The notes under the pieces were generated by a model. It searched no databases. It saw only the letters and a program-made list of their open reading frames with translations, and had not been told where the DNA came from. From CAZEQJ01 sp964514385 (GTDB lineage: Bacteria > Bacteroidota > Bacteroidia > Cytophagales > Cyclobacteriaceae), in contig CAZEQJ010000015.1 of the NCBI GenBank assembly GCA_964514385.1, positions 1 through 64,000 on the forward strand: 64,000 nt of DNA, read 5' to 3'. The position numbers and the translations under genes are program-made. This document shows, in pieces, positions 59,681-64,000 of the stretch. Positions within the stretch are counted from its first letter, which is position 1, and the number at the start of each line of letters is the position of its first letter.

Positions 59681-62137
59681 TCATTGCGTCAAATTAATAA
59701 TCTGAATAATCACCAGACTCAGCGAAGCCAGCCCAGAAGAAATACCTAATATTTCACCGGCACTCACACTTCTGCGCTCCGGTTTGACCGGTATTACGAT
59801 CTCACTTCCTGGGTCTACCTTTGGATAGTCTCTCCATAAAAGGAAGTTCCTGGTATTTTTTGCTGATCCATTAGGGTATACCACAAATGACCTTGACTTG
59901 TCAGCTCTTCTGGTAAAGCCTCCGGCGCTGTTTACATACCCTCTGAAGGTCTTGGTCTTCTCATACGAAGCATAACTGGGATACAATACTTCCCCTGAAA
60001 GTTGCACGGTCTGTGAGTACCTGGGTATCTCTAATATATCACCGGCCTGCAATACGATATCAAATTCGCTACCCGGGTTTTCCAGTATTTTCTCCAGATC
60101 AATACCCACCGTCCGTATACCTATGCTGTCAAGCTTTTGTAATGATGTGTCATTTTCGGATAACCGTTGCTTTAAAAACTCCTCAAAACCGGACTGATTC
60201 ACTCTCCTGATCACCTTGGCACCCTTCAGATAGGCGTAATCGGTAACTCCACCTGCCCGACGAATGATGGTGGACAACCGCTCATTCCTGGAAGAAAGAG
60301 AATAACTGCCCGGGTAATTCACCTCTCCCTGCACCTGCACCTGCACCTGCTCTTCATATCCCGGTGATTTACGCACATACACCTGATCAAAGGGCTGCAA
60401 TGTAAACGACTCCGTATCATCACTTAATGACAGATCGCTGTTAACAGGGAATGTAAATATCTCGGCAATAGCCTCTTCCGCTGTTTCACTCAGCCTTCTA
60501 CGGGCAACCTCTATCTTCGCGTTTTCAGCACTTTGCTTTAATCCTCCTGCCTGCACGATTAAATCCTCCAAACTCATATCAAAGGCGAAGTCAAATGTTC
60601 CCGGCTCCAGCACCTCACCAGAAATAGTGACCTTAAATTCCTCCTGCAAGTCAAATATGGAAGGGATTAATACCTGGTCTTCCCGTTTTAATATCGGATC
60701 TTCTGCTTCTCCCCGGAGTATTCTTCCCAACGGCACTGACAATACCTCAGTCGTCAGATCTTCGCGTAGCCTGAATATATTGGCTCGCTTTAAAAAGGCG
60801 TCTTCCCGTATCCCTTCTGCCCTGTCAATAAGCGCAGTAAGGGTTATCCCTTCCGTGAGTTCAAAACTTCCTTCCTTAAACACTGCACCACTGATCTGTA
60901 CCCTGTTACTATACCTGTCAATGACCTCCTCTACCGTCACCACATCGCCATTCATTGGTGCCGACTCCCTCAGATTGGCAATATCCAGCACTTGCTTTTC
61001 GCGACCATTAAAGCGTTCTACCTTGATAAGTGATGTGTAGGCTCGGTCACCAAAGCCTCCGGCAAACCGGATAAGGTCTTCAAAGGTTTCTCCTTCCTGA
61101 AGCTCGTAAATGCCGGGACGCTTCACTGCACCTTTCAGTTCTGCTCTTACCTGATAGGGATTGATCTTAATGATATCCTGATCACGTAGTATCGTGTTGC
61201 CTTCAGCAATGCCTGAAATCAGAAAATCGTATACATCTAATGTTGAAATAACCTTATTCTGCCGGATGACATCAATTTTCCGGTAACTACCATTCAGTGA
61301 TGGTCCGCCTGCCAGGTATAAGGCATTAAATGCTGTTCCCAATGAGGAGAGTGAATAAGTACCGGGAAAGTTCACCTCCCCAAGTACATTTACTCTTATA
61401 CTGCGTATACCGGAAAGGCTAACCTGAAAATAGGTATTGGGTGGCTCATTGCCCCGGGCACGCAGGCCGGAATAAATTCTTGAAAGCTGACCAAATAATT
61501 TCTTCTGGGCTTCATCTACCGTAAGGCCGTTAAGGTATACTAGTCCCAGGCTGGGTATGGTGATGTATCCATCTGGTGTTATCGATAGCTGATAGGTAGC
61601 CTCACTGGCACCCCAGACTGAGATCATCAGTTCATCTCCTGCCCCAAGCTGATAATTTTCCGGTGTTGGAATATTGAGGCTGGGCTCAAAGGTCAGGTTT
61701 TTGGAATTGAACAGGTCATAGCCGTATATTTTACGGAGTGTCTTCTGCCGTTGCTTTTCTTCAAATGTTTCTTCATCCATCAGCAGCCCCTCGAAAAGAT
61801 CCGGCCGCTCTTCTTCAGGTACCATTTCACCTTCGGCATAAGTGCGGGCACCATCTTTTTGGATGACCTCGTAATTTCGGTCGGAAGACTCAAGCCCTGC
61901 AATGCGGCTTCTGAGTTTCTGGATCTGAAGGCCAGACATACCTCTGGCACGGGCCAGCTGCTCCAGTTCAGTTTGTGAAAGCCCTCTGCTGGTGGCTTCC
62001 TCCAGAAACTGACGTATCTGCTGATCACTCAGGTCATCAACCTCAATTTGTGAAAGATTGGTGTTGCCAAGTTGCTGTGACTGGGCATAGGAAAGACTAC
62101 AGGTAAGTGTTAGTAACAGTATGAAGAAATATCGCAT
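59681..62137 (-). CDS. SLBB-domain polysaccharide export protein (Wza-like)
   Basis: An 818-residue outer-membrane export protein. A signal peptide (ends YAQ, 1-18) is followed by a coiled region, the Poly_export domain (about 155-245, YQLGAGDELMISVWG, then SITPDGYITIPSLG) and about six SLBB domains, recognisable by repeating patterns such as VNVLGEVNFPGTYSL, GAVKRPGIYEL, ISGAVFKEGSFEL and VQGEVNYPGSYSL. A final membrane segment (795-815) ends it. Much longer than E. coli Wza (379). No lipobox. A hexamer run encodes VQVQVQ at 60329-60350. Confidence 0.93.
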   Translation of the reverse strand: MRYFFILLLTLTCSLSYAQSQQLGNTNLSQIEVDDLSDQQIRQFLEEATSRGLSQTELEQLARARGMSGLQIQKLRSRIAGLESSDRNYEVIQKDGARTYAEGEMVPEEERPDLFEGLLMDEETFEEKQRQKTLRKIYGYDLFNSKNLTFEPSLNIPTPENYQLGAGDELMISVWGASEATYQLSITPDGYITIPSLGLVYLNGLTVDEAQKKLFGQLSRIYSGLRARGNEPPNTYFQVSLSGIRSIRVNVLGEVNFPGTYSLSSLGTAFNALYLAGGPSLNGSYRKIDVIRQNKVISTLDVYDFLISGIAEGNTILRDQDIIKINPYQVRAELKGAVKRPGIYELQEGETFEDLIRFAGGFGDRAYTSLIKVERFNGREKQVLDIANLRESAPMNGDVVTVEEVIDRYSNRVQISGAVFKEGSFELTEGITLTALIDRAEGIREDAFLKRANIFRLREDLTTEVLSVPLGRILRGEAEDPILKREDQVLIPSIFDLQEEFKVTISGEVLEPGTFDFAFDMSLEDLIVQAGGLKQSAENAKIEVARRRLSETAEEAIAEIFTFPVNSDLSLSDDTESFTLQPFDQVYVRKSPGYEEQVQVQVQGEVNYPGSYSLSSRNERLSTIIRRAGGVTDYAYLKGAKVIRRVNQSGFEEFLKQRLSENDTSLQKLDSIGIRTVGIDLEKILENPGSEFDIVLQAGDILEIPRYSQTVQLSGEVLYPSYASYEKTKTFRGYVNSAGGFTRRADKSRSFVVYPNGSAKNTRNFLLWRDYPKVDPGSEIVIPVKPERRSVSAGEILGISSGLASLSLVIIQIINLTQ
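60329..60350. repeat. Hexanucleotide tandem run inside the Wza-like gene
   Basis: About 3.7 copies of CTGCAC encode a Val-Gln run on the minus strand, between two SLBB domains. The six-base unit keeps frame when copies are gained or lost. Confidence 0.7.
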
Positions 62138-62158
62138 CCCTCTATTTCAAATTTCTGA

Positions 62159-62166
62159 CAAAGGTA
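62159..62166 (-). promoter_or_regulatory. Candidate -7 element of the exopolysaccharide operon
   Basis: Minus-strand TACCTTTG matches TAnnTTTG exactly, 21 bases before the Wza-like start codon, in the 58-base gap after the GDP-fucose synthase gene. A TTG lies upstream but nearer than the usual -33 distance. If used, it starts the transcript running from the exporter down to the WcaJ-like gene. Confidence 0.5.
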
Positions 62167-62195
62167 AATGTAATTTTCCAATATGCTAATGGCAT

Positions 62196-63137
62196 TTAGG
62201 CAATGATCTCCTCATAGCGCTCTGCAAAATCATGATATACGCTTTGAATACCTTCGGGAAGGGAAATTGATGCGCTCCATCCCAGGTTATTCAACCTGGT
62301 TACATCCATCAGTTTTCGTGGGGTACCGTCGGGCTTGTCATAATCGTGTACAATTTCTCCTTCATACCCTACTACATCCTTTATAAGATGTGCCAGATCC
62401 TTTATGCTGATGTCTTCCCCTACCCCAATATTCACAAACCCGGGCTGATCATAATTATCCATTAAAAAATAAATGGCATCCGCCAGGTCGTCGGCATGCA
62501 TAAATTCACGCAACGGGGAGCCCGTACCCCACATCACCACTTCAGGCTGATTGTTGATCTTGGCCTCATGAAATTTTCGTATCAGGGCAGGAAGCACATG
62601 CGAATTCTCAAGATCAAAGTTGTCATTAGGGCCGTAAAGGTTGGTCGGCATAACTGAAATGAAATGGCAACCGTATTGTGCCCTGTAAGCATCGCACATT
62701 TTGATGCCTGCAATTTTGGCAATAGCATAAGGCTCGTTGGTATGCTCCAGTTCTCCGGTAAGCAGGTACTCTTCTTTCAGAGGTTGGAGAGCCAGCTTGG
62801 GGTAAATGCAACTTGAGCCCAGAAACATCAGCTTTTTTACACCATGAAGATAACTCTGATGTATCACATTGTTCTGTATCATCAGGTTGTCATAGAGAAA
62901 TTCGGCGCGGTAGGTATTATTGGCATGTATACCCCCCACTTTGGCCGCAGCCAGAAACACAAAATCCGGTTTTTCAGCCTCAAAAAAAGTTTTTACGGCC
63001 TCCGTATTTCTGAGATCAAGCTCTGAAGAAGTCCGAAATACGAAATGCTCAAAACCTGCCCTTTTCAGCCTGCGGTGGATGGCAGAACCCACCATGCCAC
63101 GGTGACCTGCGATGTATATCTTTGCAGACTTCTCCAT
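62196..63137 (-). CDS. fcl: GDP-L-fucose synthase
   Basis: A 313-residue SDR-type epimerase/reductase (WcaG). IYIAGHRGMVGSAIHRRL is the NADP-binding motif, MFLGSSCIYP holds the catalytic Ser, and YAIAKIAG the Tyr-x3-Lys pair. It converts GDP-4-keto-6-deoxymannose, the product of the neighbouring Gmd, to GDP-L-fucose. It overlaps the gmd stop by 1 bp (TAATG). The polymer thus probably contains fucose. Confidence 0.95.
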   Translation of the reverse strand: MEKSAKIYIAGHRGMVGSAIHRRLKRAGFEHFVFRTSSELDLRNTEAVKTFFEAEKPDFVFLAAAKVGGIHANNTYRAEFLYDNLMIQNNVIHQSYLHGVKKLMFLGSSCIYPKLALQPLKEEYLLTGELEHTNEPYAIAKIAGIKMCDAYRAQYGCHFISVMPTNLYGPNDNFDLENSHVLPALIRKFHEAKINNQPEVVMWGTGSPLREFMHADDLADAIYFLMDNYDQPGFVNIGVGEDISIKDLAHLIKDVVGYEGEIVHDYDKPDGTPRKLMDVTRLNNLGWSASISLPEGIQSVYHDFAERYEEIIA

Positions 63138-64000
63138 TATTCGTGATAGTTAAACACCTTATGTCCCTTCTCCGCCAGCAGTTTATCACGCCGGAACAGC
63201 TCGACATCGGCATGCATCATATCTTTTACCAGTGCCGGCAGGTCAAATTTCAGTTTCCACCCAAGCTTTTCTTTGGCTTTGGTGGGGTCACCAATAAGCA
63301 GATCTACCTCCGTCGGACGGAAGTATTTTTCATCTACTTTGATAATCGCTTTTCCTTCTTCTATTGTAAATTCAGGATTTGAGCAGGCCGCCACATATCC
63401 AACTTCATTCACTCCCTCTCCTTTAAATGCAATTTCTATGCCCACTTCCTTAAATGCCATCTTCACGAAATCACGCACAGGTGTGGTGATACCCGTAGCT
63501 ATCACAAAATCCTCCGGAATATCCTGCTGCAGCATCAGCCACATAGCTTCTACGTAGTCTTTGGCATGTCCCCAATCACGTTTGGCATCGAGATTACCCA
63601 GATAAAGGGTATCCTGAAGACCAAGTGCGATACGTGCCGCAGCCCTTGTAATCTTACGTGTAACAAATGTCTCCCCGCGCAATGGTGACTCGTGATTAAA
63701 CAATATTCCGTTTACGGCATACATGTTGTACGCCTCACGATAATTTACCGTAATCCAGTACCCGTACAATTTTGCGACCGCATAAGGTGACCTCGGATAA
63801 AACGGGGTAGTTTCCGACTGTGGCACTTCCTGCACCAACCCATAAAGCTCTGAGGTTGATGCCTGATAAATTCTGGTTTTGTCGGTCATGCCCAGCAGGC
63901 GTACAGCCTCCAGGATGCGAAGCGTACCTAGTCCATCCACATTGGCGGTATATTCGGGCGTATCAAAGCTTACCCTCACATGTGACATGGCACCCAGATT
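63137..64000 (-). CDS. gmd: GDP-mannose 4,6-dehydratase, 5' end outside window
   Basis: The visible 288 codons run to the window end; the frame is still open (NLGAMSHVRVSFDTPEYTAN), so the N-terminal NADP-binding part is missing from view, not from the gene. YQASTSELYG holds the catalytic Thr/Ser-Glu, YAVAKLYGYW the Tyr-x3-Lys, and NHESPLRGETFVTRKIT is the signature block. It makes GDP-4-keto-6-deoxymannose for the next gene. Confidence 0.95.
   Translation of the reverse strand, partial: NLGAMSHVRVSFDTPEYTANVDGLGTLRILEAVRLLGMTDKTRIYQASTSELYGLVQEVPQSETTPFYPRSPYAVAKLYGYWITVNYREAYNMYAVNGILFNHESPLRGETFVTRKITRAAARIALGLQDTLYLGNLDAKRDWGHAKDYVEAMWLMLQQDIPEDFVIATGITTPVRDFVKMAFKEVGIEIAFKGEGVNEVGYVAACSNPEFTIEEGKAIIKVDEKYFRPTEVDLLIGDPTKAKEKLGWKLKFDLPALVKDMMHADVELFRRDKLLAEKGHKVFNYHE

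Overview
The window looks like a chromosomal segment of a member of the Bacteroidota, most likely a marine-type Cytophagales bacterium (Fulvivirga/Cyclobacteriaceae-like; an inference, not a database match). Pointers are a TonB-dependent receptor encoded beside a DUF4249-type lipoprotein, BatD and MoxR genes, many lipoproteins with a late Cys lipobox, -7 promoter elements of the TAnnTTTG type and almost no Shine-Dalgarno sequences, a eukaryote-like glycogen branching enzyme, and an exosortase with a small membrane partner next to an exopolysaccharide locus. No rRNA, tRNA, CRISPR array, intact insertion sequence or phage was seen.

Layout. Positions 1-7220 are an AT-rich accessory region on the minus strand. 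Two unrelated gene cassettes (lipoproteins plus TonB receptor at 127-4860; secreted peptide, beta-propeller lipoprotein and thioredoxin-like protein at 5185-7002) are separated and bounded by copies of one intergenic repeat. A GC-richer peptide/lipid-type ABC exporter follows (7258-9102). Positions 9378-10514 hold a decayed DUF6577/AbiEii pair. Positions 10581-16434 carry an SDR oxidoreductase, a GH13 lipoprotein, a secreted hydrolase, ArfB and an SQR-like flavoprotein with a 54-residue companion. An intact AbiE-type toxin-antitoxin pair with a perfect palindromic operator candidate sits at 16563-18227. Then come housekeeping blocks: gcvP; CPBP protease-DUF2007-cdsA-gdh-psd-glgB; dusB-EamA; batD-aroC-dctA and nfu; a 60-residue conserved-looking protein; ruvB-queG; a SpoIIE phosphatase/STAS/HATPase partner-switching trio; three periplasmic PPIase/SurA-type chaperone genes with an 80-bp overlap between two of them; moxR; and a DUF4143 ATPase with tandem palindromes upstream.

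From 45509 to the end the window is surface-polymer biology: an exosortase and its membrane partner, then a long minus-strand exopolysaccharide operon read from gmd and fcl through a Wza-like SLBB exporter, Wzz, flippase, an alkaline-phosphatase-superfamily enzyme, acetyltransferase, pyruvyltransferase, glycosyltransferases, Wzy-type polymerase, sulfotransferase, and ending in a WcaJ-type initiating phosphoglycosyltransferase. The inner genes (47944-59663) are clearly AT-richer and often overlap by 1-14 bp, as expected for a frequently exchanged polymer-specific block. The predicted product is an anionic (sulfated and/or pyruvylated), probably fucose-containing polymer. The most unusual parts are the repeat-bounded cassettes at 1-7220, the exosortase pair, the overlapping lipoprotein genes, and the two sets of palindromic operators.
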